Positions 6,911 through 13,744 of a DNA stretch of 15,745 nt are shown here, in pieces (position 1 is the first letter of the stretch; every line of letters starts with the position of its first letter). The notes under the pieces are model-generated. The model was not told where the DNA came from. It searched no databases and was given only the letters and a program-made list of their open reading frames with translations. Position numbers and translations under genes: made by a program. Origin of the DNA: Bacteroidales bacterium (GTDB lineage: Bacteria > Bacteroidota > Bacteroidia > Bacteroidales > UBA12077); the NCBI GenBank assembly GCA_030600865.1, contig JAUVUS010000008.1, positions 1 to 15,745 on the forward strand. The letters are read 5' to 3'.

Positions 6911-9151
6911 ATGAAAGCATTAAGACTACACGAAATGAAAAAGCTAATTATTGTAATAACGGTATTGTTTTTCTGTATTTCTGCTAATTCGCAGGAACGC
7001 CGTCTGGCACTTATTGTCGGTAATGGTAATTATCCAACAAGTACTCTTTCCAATCCTGAAAATGATGCAAAATCTATGGAAAAGTCACTTAAAGCTCTCG
7101 GGTTTAAAGTGATCAGACATGAAAACCTGACACAAAAGAAGCTGACACAGGCCATTGATGATTTTGGGAACAAGTTGAAGTATTATGATGTTGGATTATT
7201 TTTTTATGCAGGTCATGGTATTCAAGCTAAAGGCTTTAATTATTTAATTCCTGTGGATGCAGTTTTAAAGGCAGAATCAGATGTTGAATATAATTGTGTA
7301 CGAGCTGACAGAATTTTTGGGAAAATGGAAGAAGCTCAAAATGATATCAATATTATTATACTTGATGCTTGCCGTGACAATCCGTTTGAACGAAGCTGGA
7401 CAAGGGCAGCAAGAGGAAGAGGTTTGACATTTATGGATGCACCGGGTGGATCAATTATTGCATACGCCACAGCACCGGGCAAAACAGCTTCAGATGGATA
7501 TGGGAAAAACAGTCCATACACTTCTGCCCTGATTCAATGTATGGAAATTCCAAATATTAAAATTGAAGATTTTTTAAAAAAAGTAAGAGCACAGGTAAGA
7601 GAACAAACAAAGAGCCAACAAACTCCCTGGGAATCAACTTCACTGGAAGGAGATTTTTATTTTCATTTAGATGCAAACCAAACTATACAGGAAACTCAAC
7701 ATACAGATGCTACTCAGCCTGTTGATAACAGCGTTAAGGAACTTAAAAGAACTGCTGCTCCTGAAATTAAATCAATGGCTATTTTACCCCTTGCCAATTA
7801 CTCTGGAGATGAGAGTAAAGCATACCTTGCCATGGGCATGCAAGATGCATTAATAAGCGAGATTGGCCAGCTTGGAACAATCAGAGTAATATCAAAAACA
7901 TCTACATTAAGTTATACAAATACTCAAAAGACAATCCAGGAAATAGCTTACGAATTAAATGTAGATGCTATTATGGAAGCTTCAATAATGACATTACAAA
8001 ACAATATCAGGCTTCACCTTAAACTCTACAGTGCTTATCCCGAAGAAAGGCAAATATGGTCTCAAACTTTTGATTCTGATTTGAGTAATATTTTTAATCT
8101 TTATAATGAAGTTATTAAAACCGTTGCAAATGAAATCCAGCTATCACTTTCACCAGAGCAACAAAATCAACTTGAAAAAACAAGGCAGGTTAATACGGAA
8201 GCTTATGATGCCTATCTAATGGGACAGTTTTATTTTTATCAAATTACACCAGAAGGATTTCAAAAAGCTCTGGAATATTTCAATCTTGCAATAGAGAAAG
8301 ATCCTGATTGGGGGCCTCCCTATGCTGGTATGGCTTTGTACTGGATAGGTATGAGGCAAATAGGACTTGAAAAGTCATCCATCACCATTCCAAACATATA
8401 TAAATACCTGGACAAAGCTGTAGACCTGAATCCGAATTCCGCCAATACACATTATGTTAATGCTTTGGCTGCTGTATGGACTGGATTTGACTGGGAGAAA
8501 GGCGAAAGAGAGTTTTTAAAAGCTCTGGAAATCAATCCCAATCACGCATTGTGCCGGGGATACTTTGCCGCTTTGTTACTGATCCTGGGGAGGACTGACG
8601 AGGCCTATGAACAGGGTAAACTGTCAGTTGAACTGGATCCCTTAAATCCACAAGTCCAGGGATTATTTACTGGAGTTTTACTTGAAAGAGGAGAATATGA
8701 CGAAGTTATATCCTTAGCTAAAAAAATCCCGAATAATCCTGCGGCTTTAACTTGTATGGAAGCCGCGTATTATTATCAAGGCGATTATCAAAATTCTATC
8801 AAGGCAATGATGCAACTCAACCAATACTCGCTTGATAAAGAAACTATATCTGATATCAATAAAACATATGAGGCAGAAGGTTATAAAGCTGCTCTCGAAG
8901 ATATTGTTTGTGCAATGGAAGAGAAGGCTCAGAACAGCGTTGTTTGGCCATTCGATATAGTATATTATTATCGTAGTGAATTAAATAAACCCGCAAAAAC
9001 TCTTGAACTGTTAGAGAAAGGTTTTGAAATTCGTGATCCGGGTATGCCATTTATTTCCATAAGTATGTTACCTATTGATTACATAAGGGATAATCCCAGG
9101 TTTATTGAGCTTCTGAAGAAAATGAATCTTCCATTAGGTGAATTTGAGTAA
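6911..9151 (+). CDS. Exported caspase-like (C14) protein with TolB/FlgO-like domain and TPR repeats
   Basis: A 746-residue fusion. After a signal peptide (about 1-28, ending SANSQE) comes a caspase/metacaspase p20-like domain (about 30-253). It has the first strand LALIVGNGNY, catalytic His102 in YAGHG, catalytic Cys154 in LDACRDNPF, and a TAPGKTASDG loop. A short linker leads to a domain at about 286-412 of the type found before TPRs in bacterial adenylate cyclase/CadC-like proteins: MAILPLANYSGD, GMQDALISEIG, IRVISKTS, YELNVDAIMEAS, then QIWSQTFDSDL. From about 430 to 740 are TPR-like helical repeats, several ending in the classic DP/NP position (EKDPDW, DLNPNS, EINPNH, ELDPLN). The dyad is intact, so peptidase activity is expected; orthocaspases usually cut after basic residues. 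The ATG at 6911 fits the candidate promoter; the ATG at 6935 (MKKLIIV) is equally plausible. A terminator before it and a long gap after it suggest a single-gene transcript. Confidence 0.92.
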   Translation: MKALRLHEMKKLIIVITVLFFCISANSQERRLALIVGNGNYPTSTLSNPENDAKSMEKSLKALGFKVIRHENLTQKKLTQAIDDFGNKLKYYDVGLFFYAGHGIQAKGFNYLIPVDAVLKAESDVEYNCVRADRIFGKMEEAQNDINIIILDACRDNPFERSWTRAARGRGLTFMDAPGGSIIAYATAPGKTASDGYGKNSPYTSALIQCMEIPNIKIEDFLKKVRAQVREQTKSQQTPWESTSLEGDFYFHLDANQTIQETQHTDATQPVDNSVKELKRTAAPEIKSMAILPLANYSGDESKAYLAMGMQDALISEIGQLGTIRVISKTSTLSYTNTQKTIQEIAYELNVDAIMEASIMTLQNNIRLHLKLYSAYPEERQIWSQTFDSDLSNIFNLYNEVIKTVANEIQLSLSPEQQNQLEKTRQVNTEAYDAYLMGQFYFYQITPEGFQKALEYFNLAIEKDPDWGPPYAGMALYWIGMRQIGLEKSSITIPNIYKYLDKAVDLNPNSANTHYVNALAAVWTGFDWEKGEREFLKALEINPNHALCRGYFAALLLILGRTDEAYEQGKLSVELDPLNPQVQGLFTGVLLERGEYDEVISLAKKIPNNPAALTCMEAAYYYQGDYQNSIKAMMQLNQYSLDKETISDINKTYEAEGYKAALEDIVCAMEEKAQNSVVWPFDIVYYYRSELNKPAKTLELLEKGFEIRDPGMPFISISMLPIDYIRDNPRFIELLKKMNLPLGEFE

Positions 9152-9472
9152 ACATTTTTTAATTTTTGTCATGTACTAAACTATTTGATTTTGATTAAAT
9201 CTTATTATCCTGAGTTCGGCTTGTGTTTTTACTTTTAAATGTTGCAAGTCACATACTTAGTTGCATTTAGGTTCAAGCTATTAGCTATTTGCTGTTAGTC
9301 TTTAGTTTTTTTCTAATAGCCAATAGCTAAAAACTAACAGCCTTATTTATAAACAAACAAAAGTCAAATATTATTTATCATTTTTAAACGATTTAATAAT
9401 CGGGTTAAGGTAATAAATACTAATTTTACCTGTTTAAAATTCATGTTAATCTCAAACTATAATATAATCGTA
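9152..9472. other. Non-coding gap between the caspase-like and metallopeptidase genes
   Basis: About 320 bases with no convincing ORF on either strand and no RNA gene that I recognise. It holds interleaved inverted repeats at 9277-9341. It also has a weak candidate -7 box, TAATTTTA (9421-9428), before the metallopeptidase gene, with no matching TTG. I see no clear intrinsic terminator for the caspase-like gene; a five-base-pair GATTT/AAATC hairpin near 9185-9200 is too weak to call. Confidence 0.6.
9277..9341. repeat. Two interleaved inverted repeats of the TAGCTATT type
   Basis: Arm 1 (9277-9289, gctattagctatt) pairs with 9315-9327 (aatagccaatagc) at 12 of 13 positions. Arm 2 (9291-9299, gctgttagt) pairs perfectly with 9333-9341 (actaacagc). 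The order is arm 1, arm 2, partner 1, partner 2, which is a pseudoknot topology. Alternatively these are decayed copies of a short intergenic repeat built from TAGCTATT/TAGCTGTT units. Confidence 0.5.
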
Positions 9473-11527
9473 ATGAAAAAAAGTTTTCTAATTATCTTAT
9501 CTTTAGTTGTTTTGGCATTTACGCAATGTATAAATACTAACGATACCAACCAGGTAGCTGATCAAAAAAATATAAACGATCAGGCAATCGAAAAAACTCA
9601 AAAAGCTCTAATCGAAAAATCAGGTTCTGAAAATGAAGAACTAATTAATCGTGGTGTTTCTCATGCAGCATCTTTATGGCGTACATCGGATGGTACAGTT
9701 GCCGAATTTGAAAGCTTCTGTATGGATCAATTCATTAATGATGCCGGTGAAAAAGAAATTGTATTCAATAAAATTTCAAAGAATTTTGAATCATTGTGGG
9801 GTCATCAAAATAAGGTTTTGCTTGATCTGAATGAAAATATGCATTTAGATAATGGCCCTTACCATAAAATTGATGCAATGTTTGCCGGATACAGTCCGGG
9901 ATCACATTTTTCAAATGATTTTTATGCCAATAAAATAGCTTTTGTAATAGCATTAAACTTCCCTCCTTTTTCTTTGGATGAAAAAAACGATATTGGTAAA
10001 GACTGGAATTCTTTAGAATGGGCCTATGCTCGTTTGGGAGATGTTTTTAATGCCCGTGTGCCAGCTGAATTAACTCAGGCTATTTCATTAGCTGAAACAA
10101 ATGCTGACATTTATATCGCGGAGTATAATGTTTATATGGGGCGCTTATTAAATAACGAAAATCAGAAATTGTTCCCTGAAGATATGGTTTTACTTTCACA
10201 TTGGAACCTGCGTGATGAGATAAAATCAAATTACGCTAATCAGGAGAACGGACTTGAAAAACAAGATATGATTTATACTGTAATGAAACATATTATAAAT
10301 CAAACCATTCCCGAGAAAGTTATAAATTCAGGCGAATACGATTGGAACCCTGTTGATAACAAAGTTTATCAGGATGGAAATGAAGTTGAACTAAACGCAG
10401 AACCTGATACTCGTTATCTCCAAATTTTAAATAATTTTAACGCTAATAAGGCTACTGACGAGTATTATACTGATTATAATACTTTTATTAAGAGAGCTTT
10501 CTCAGGAGCTAAAGAAATTCCACAAGAAGAAATAGAAAAATTATTTGATGAATATTTATCTTCTCCTGTAGTTAAAGAAGTTGGTAAATTAATAAGCAAG
10601 CGTTTAGGAAGAGATTTGAAACCTTACGATATTTGGTATGACGGATTTAAAGCCCGTAGTTCGATTTCCGGAGAAACACTTAACGAAATGACCCGGGAAA
10701 AATATCCTGATGCAAAAGCTTTAGAAGCTGATTTGGGTAACATTTTGAAAAAGCTGGGTTGGGAAAAAGAACGTGCGGAATTTATAGCATCAAAAGTTAC
10801 TGTTGATCCTGCTCGTGGTTCCGGTCATGCATGGGGAGCTCAAATGAAAGCCGAAAATGCTCATCTGCGTACACGGATTTCAGGTAAAGGAATGGATTAT
10901 AAAGGTTATAATATTGCAGTACACGAATTTGGACATAATGTAGAACAAACCATCTCGTTACACGATGTTGATTATTATATGATGAACGGTGTTCCGAATA
11001 CTGCATTTACCGAAGCACTAGCCTTTATATTCCAAAAAAGAGACCTGCAATTATTAGGCTTTAAAAATGATAATTTAGATAAAGAATATCTTGAAAACCT
11101 TGATCTTTATTGGTCGGTATTTGAGATTATGGGAGTTTCGATGGTTGATATGAAAGTATGGCAATGGTTATACGAAAATCCGGAAGCTACTGCATCTCAG
11201 TTAAAAGAAGCAACCGTAAGTATAGCAAAAGAAGTATGGAATAAATACTATGCTGATGTGTATGGAACAACTGACGAACCTATTTTGGCAATTTATTCTC
11301 ATATGATTGCCAGTCCGTTATATTTAACAAACTACCCTTTCGGTCATTTAATTGATTTTCAGATTGAACAATATTTAGTAGGAAAAGATTTTTCTGATGA
11401 AGTTGACAGAATTTGGAGTATTGGCCGTTTAACACCGGAAATATGGATGCAGAAAGCTGTAAGAGAAAGTATTTCGATTAAACCAATGATAGAAGCTGCT
11501 GAGGAAGCTTTAAAACATATTAATTAG
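9473..11527 (+). CDS. Probable lipoprotein zinc metallopeptidase, M3-like (HEXXH)
   Basis: A 684-residue protein from the ATG at 9473. That start is chosen because MKKSFLIILSLVVLAFTQC is a lipoprotein-like signal ending in Cys19; the ATG at 9443 would add ten unrelated residues. The lipobox (FTQC) is not canonical. The zinc site is His484-Glu485-Phe-Gly-His488 (AVHEFGHN), with the likely third ligand Glu514 in AFTEALAF. That Glu lies 26 residues after the second His, inside a GVPxxxFxE pattern. This nearly copies M3 oligopeptidases (HEFGHA, then VPxxFVE, spacing 25). The C-terminal YPFGHLIDF (621-629) and its upstream His/Tyr residues resemble the region that closes M3/PepF active sites. Hence an envelope oligopeptidase is likely. 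The N-terminal half (about 30-370) is mostly helical and not recognised. M49 was considered and rejected. A terminator follows 20 bases after the stop. Confidence 0.85.
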   Translation: MKKSFLIILSLVVLAFTQCINTNDTNQVADQKNINDQAIEKTQKALIEKSGSENEELINRGVSHAASLWRTSDGTVAEFESFCMDQFINDAGEKEIVFNKISKNFESLWGHQNKVLLDLNENMHLDNGPYHKIDAMFAGYSPGSHFSNDFYANKIAFVIALNFPPFSLDEKNDIGKDWNSLEWAYARLGDVFNARVPAELTQAISLAETNADIYIAEYNVYMGRLLNNENQKLFPEDMVLLSHWNLRDEIKSNYANQENGLEKQDMIYTVMKHIINQTIPEKVINSGEYDWNPVDNKVYQDGNEVELNAEPDTRYLQILNNFNANKATDEYYTDYNTFIKRAFSGAKEIPQEEIEKLFDEYLSSPVVKEVGKLISKRLGRDLKPYDIWYDGFKARSSISGETLNEMTREKYPDAKALEADLGNILKKLGWEKERAEFIASKVTVDPARGSGHAWGAQMKAENAHLRTRISGKGMDYKGYNIAVHEFGHNVEQTISLHDVDYYMMNGVPNTAFTEALAFIFQKRDLQLLGFKNDNLDKEYLENLDLYWSVFEIMGVSMVDMKVWQWLYENPEATASQLKEATVSIAKEVWNKYYADVYGTTDEPILAIYSHMIASPLYLTNYPFGHLIDFQIEQYLVGKDFSDEVDRIWSIGRLTPEIWMQKAVRESISIKPMIEAAEEALKHIN

Positions 11528-11546
11528 ATAAAAATCAACACAATAT

Positions 11547-11578
11547 AAAAGGTTGGCAATAAATGCCGGCCTTTTTTT
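11547..11578 (+). terminator. Intrinsic terminator after the M3-like peptidase gene
   Basis: The arms ggttggca (11551-11558) and tgccggcc (11564-11571) pair over eight positions, including two G-T wobbles, around a five-base loop. Flanking AAAA and TTTT extend the stem, and seven T residues follow (11572-11578). It is the strongest terminator in the window. Confidence 0.85.
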
Positions 11579-11618
11579 GTTTTTAATTAGGTACTGTACT
11601 AAAAACAAATCAAATAAA

Positions 11619-11653
11619 TTGTAAATACATCTAATGATTTTTTTATATCTTTA
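11619..11653 (+). promoter_or_regulatory. Candidate promoter of the repeat/GH16-like gene
   Basis: TATCTTTA (11646-11653) is one mismatch from the Bacteroidota TAnnTTTG box. A TTG (11619-11621) lies 24 bases upstream, one base beyond the usual 17-23 range. The predicted transcript would have a 5' leader of roughly 20 bases with an A-rich stretch (11664-11673) before the ATG at 11680. Confidence 0.4.
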
Positions 11654-11679
11654 ACCATTGGCAAGAAAAAAAATATCTT

Positions 11680-13737
11680 ATGAGCGCAAAATTTTCCTTA
11701 TACGCAAAATTTGGGATGATCCCCAAAACTTCTGTTTTAGAAGAAAAAGAGAATAAACTCAAACAAGAATTTGAAGATTTCAATGCATACTCAGCATCGG
11801 AAGAATTAGCCCGGTATAAAGAGCTTGATGCATTTGTGACTTCCAAAGAGTTTGAAGACATAAAAAAAGAAATAAATGCCAAAAAGTATCCCGGCTCTGA
11901 ACCTTTCGAAAAAGAGAAAAGCTATAAAGCACAGAAAAAATCGAAAAGAATTAAAACCTATTACCAGGTAAAAGATTCTCAGGACTTAAAAGATTATGAA
12001 TCATTTAAAGGCTCTGAAAAACTAGCTAATTACGAAGAGTTAAATCAGTTTTTTACATCTCCTGAATTTGACGAATTTAAGAAATCACTAATACAACAAA
12101 AACAAGAGAAAACACAGGCAATAAAAGAAAAACAAGCTAAATATAAAGGATTAAAGAAAAAATATAAATGGTTCTTTGCTTTAAAAGAATCAAAGCAGTT
12201 GTCTGATTTTAATGAGTTTAGCAGTTCGCAGGAACTACAAAACTTTTTTGAGCTTGAGAAGGAAATTGAAACAATAAATTTCGATGCTTTAAAAGCCGAC
12301 ATTGAGCAACAGAAAAGGGATAAAATAGCTGATTTAAACACTGTTATTTCACGACATAAAGAACTTAAAACTTTAAGTAAAAAAGTAAAAAAAGGTGAAG
12401 ATTTCACTGAAGAAGAAAAACTTATTGAACTTACTAATGTAATAAAGTCCGGTAATCATAAAAAAGCTATAAGAGGACTTAAAGTTGAAAACCTGGATGA
12501 ATTTAAAAAGCAAAAGGAATTTCAGAAGCTTAAAAAATCATCGAAAATTAAAAATTACTTCAAATTCAAGAACTCTGATAAATACAAAAACTACCTTCAA
12601 CTAGATGGTTCAGAAGAAATAGGAACATTTCTTGAATTAGAAAAAGAAGTAAGCTCTCCTGAGTTCAAATCTCATATTGATGAAGTTAAAAACCTGAAAT
12701 TTGAAAATACTGAGGAGTTTAAAAAGCAGAAAGAATATAAATCACTAAAAAAATCTGCAGAAATTAAACAGTATTTTAAATTCAAAGATTCTGAAAAGCT
12801 TGCTATTTATACTGAATTGAACGAATCGCAGGAAATTGCTGATTATGAAGACTTAGAGGCTTATATTAATTCCGAAGAATTTAAAGAAGAAAAGAAATAT
12901 CTGTTAACTAAAAATAAATTCAAGTTATCTGAAGAATTCAAGCAAGCAGAGGAATTTAAAGAGCTTAAGAATTCGGATAAAATAAAATGGTACCTGAAGT
13001 TAGAGAAGCAAAACGACTTTGATAAATTACATGAGTGGGAACTTACATTTGAAGATAATTTCGATGGAAATAAATTAGATGCTGATAAGTGGATGACTGG
13101 CTATTATTGGGGTAAAAATCTGTTAAACGATGATTATGTTCAAATGAATGAGAAACAGTTTTTCAAAGAAGATAATTTAGAACTAAACAACAGTAATCTG
13201 AAAATAATTACCAAACAGGAACAAGTTCAGGGTAAAGTTTGGGATCCTACAATGGGTTTTTATTCTAAAGATTTTGAATATTCTTCAGGATTAGTTAATA
13301 CAGGACAGCATTTTAGGCAGCATTATGGCTTATTTAAGGCTAAAATTAAAGTAAATCACTCCTATCCTGTTCATCATGCCTTCTGGCTATTAGGTGAGAA
13401 AATTACGCCTGAAATTGATATTTTTAAGTATGGTAAAAAATCTTCCTCAAAACTTGAGGTAGCTAATTACTGGAATGGTGACGGAGATATCAAGAAAAAT
13501 AAGAAATCCATAGGTGGTGTTAATTTTGCTAAAGATTATTTTATTTATTCTTTAGAGTGGACCAAAGATAAGCTAACCTGGAAAATTAATGATGTTGTTT
13601 TATACGAACAAACAACGGGAATTCCTGAAGAACCAATGTATATTGTATTAAGTTCAGGTATAAGTCAGGAAGGTAACCCGGCGGTTCCGTGTAACATGGA
13701 GATTGATTGGGTAAGAGCTTATAAAAAGAATGAGTAG
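11680..13737 (+). CDS. Charged tandem-repeat protein with C-terminal GH16-like domain, probably catalytically altered
   Basis: A 685-residue protein in two parts. Residues about 10-450 are a Lys/Glu-rich helical region of repeats. The anchor motif (Y/F)KxLKK..IKxYFKFKxS recurs with anchors at residues 82, 155, 281, 353 and 426, i.e. spacings of 73, 126, 72 and 73. Each unit carries SxELxxYxEL and SxEF submotifs. Residues about 452-683 are a GH16 (laminarinase-type) beta-sandwich: WELTFEDNFDG, LDADKW, LKIITKQ, YGLFKAKIKV, HHAFWLLG, the active-site strand PEIDIFKYG, and C-terminal MEIDWVRAYKK. GH16 enzymes use ExDxxE; here Glu578 and Asp580 are present but the acid/base Glu is Lys583, so ordinary hydrolysis is unlikely. 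The N-terminus (MSAKFSLYAKFGMIPK) is not a signal peptide, which is odd for GH16. It may be a glycan-binding or structural protein. It is flanked by a terminator upstream and a convergent gene 7 bases downstream. Confidence 0.9.
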   Translation: MSAKFSLYAKFGMIPKTSVLEEKENKLKQEFEDFNAYSASEELARYKELDAFVTSKEFEDIKKEINAKKYPGSEPFEKEKSYKAQKKSKRIKTYYQVKDSQDLKDYESFKGSEKLANYEELNQFFTSPEFDEFKKSLIQQKQEKTQAIKEKQAKYKGLKKKYKWFFALKESKQLSDFNEFSSSQELQNFFELEKEIETINFDALKADIEQQKRDKIADLNTVISRHKELKTLSKKVKKGEDFTEEEKLIELTNVIKSGNHKKAIRGLKVENLDEFKKQKEFQKLKKSSKIKNYFKFKNSDKYKNYLQLDGSEEIGTFLELEKEVSSPEFKSHIDEVKNLKFENTEEFKKQKEYKSLKKSAEIKQYFKFKDSEKLAIYTELNESQEIADYEDLEAYINSEEFKEEKKYLLTKNKFKLSEEFKQAEEFKELKNSDKIKWYLKLEKQNDFDKLHEWELTFEDNFDGNKLDADKWMTGYYWGKNLLNDDYVQMNEKQFFKEDNLELNNSNLKIITKQEQVQGKVWDPTMGFYSKDFEYSSGLVNTGQHFRQHYGLFKAKIKVNHSYPVHHAFWLLGEKITPEIDIFKYGKKSSSKLEVANYWNGDGDIKKNKKSIGGVNFAKDYFIYSLEWTKDKLTWKINDVVLYEQTTGIPEEPMYIVLSSGISQEGNPAVPCNMEIDWVRAYKKNE
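11905..13029 (+). repeat. In-gene tandem repeats, about 72 codons per unit
   Basis: The units are residues about 76-144, 149-215, 272-343 and 344-415, plus a partial unit at 416-450. Earlier sequence (30-60) is a half unit with the same SEEL/SKEF submotifs. The units at 272-343 and 344-415 are the most alike (FKKQKEFQKLKKS versus FKKQKEYKSLKKS, then IKNYFKFKNS versus IKQYFKFKDS). Residues 216-271 are a degenerate spacer. Divergence between units indicates old duplications, not a recent slippage array. Confidence 0.8.
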
Positions 13738-13744
13738 ATAATTA

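Noticed and set aside
6911..9151. Caspase-like gene as part of an antiviral defence system
   Set aside because: The protein has a signal peptide, and no neighbouring nucleotide-cyclase, gasdermin, STAND or nuclease gene is present.
9443..9472. ATG at 9443 as the start of the M3-like peptidase
   Set aside because: It places ten unrelated residues before the lipoprotein-like signal that starts at 9473.
10923..11020. Assignment of the HEXXH peptidase to family M49 (dipeptidyl peptidase III)
   Set aside because: M49 enzymes typically have the hexapeptide HEXXGH and a second EExRAD/E motif. Here the site is the pentapeptide HEFGH, with the third ligand in an M3-like context.
11586..11601. Near-palindrome around GTACTGTAC upstream of the repeat/GH16-like gene
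   Set aside because: Short and imperfect (one-base offset between arms), and not aligned with the candidate promoter strongly enough to call an operator.
12045..12407. 120-residue ORF antisense to the repeat region
   Set aside because: It is the complement of Lys/Glu-rich codons, giving a Phe/Ser/Cys-rich low-complexity product, and lies wholly inside a well-supported gene.
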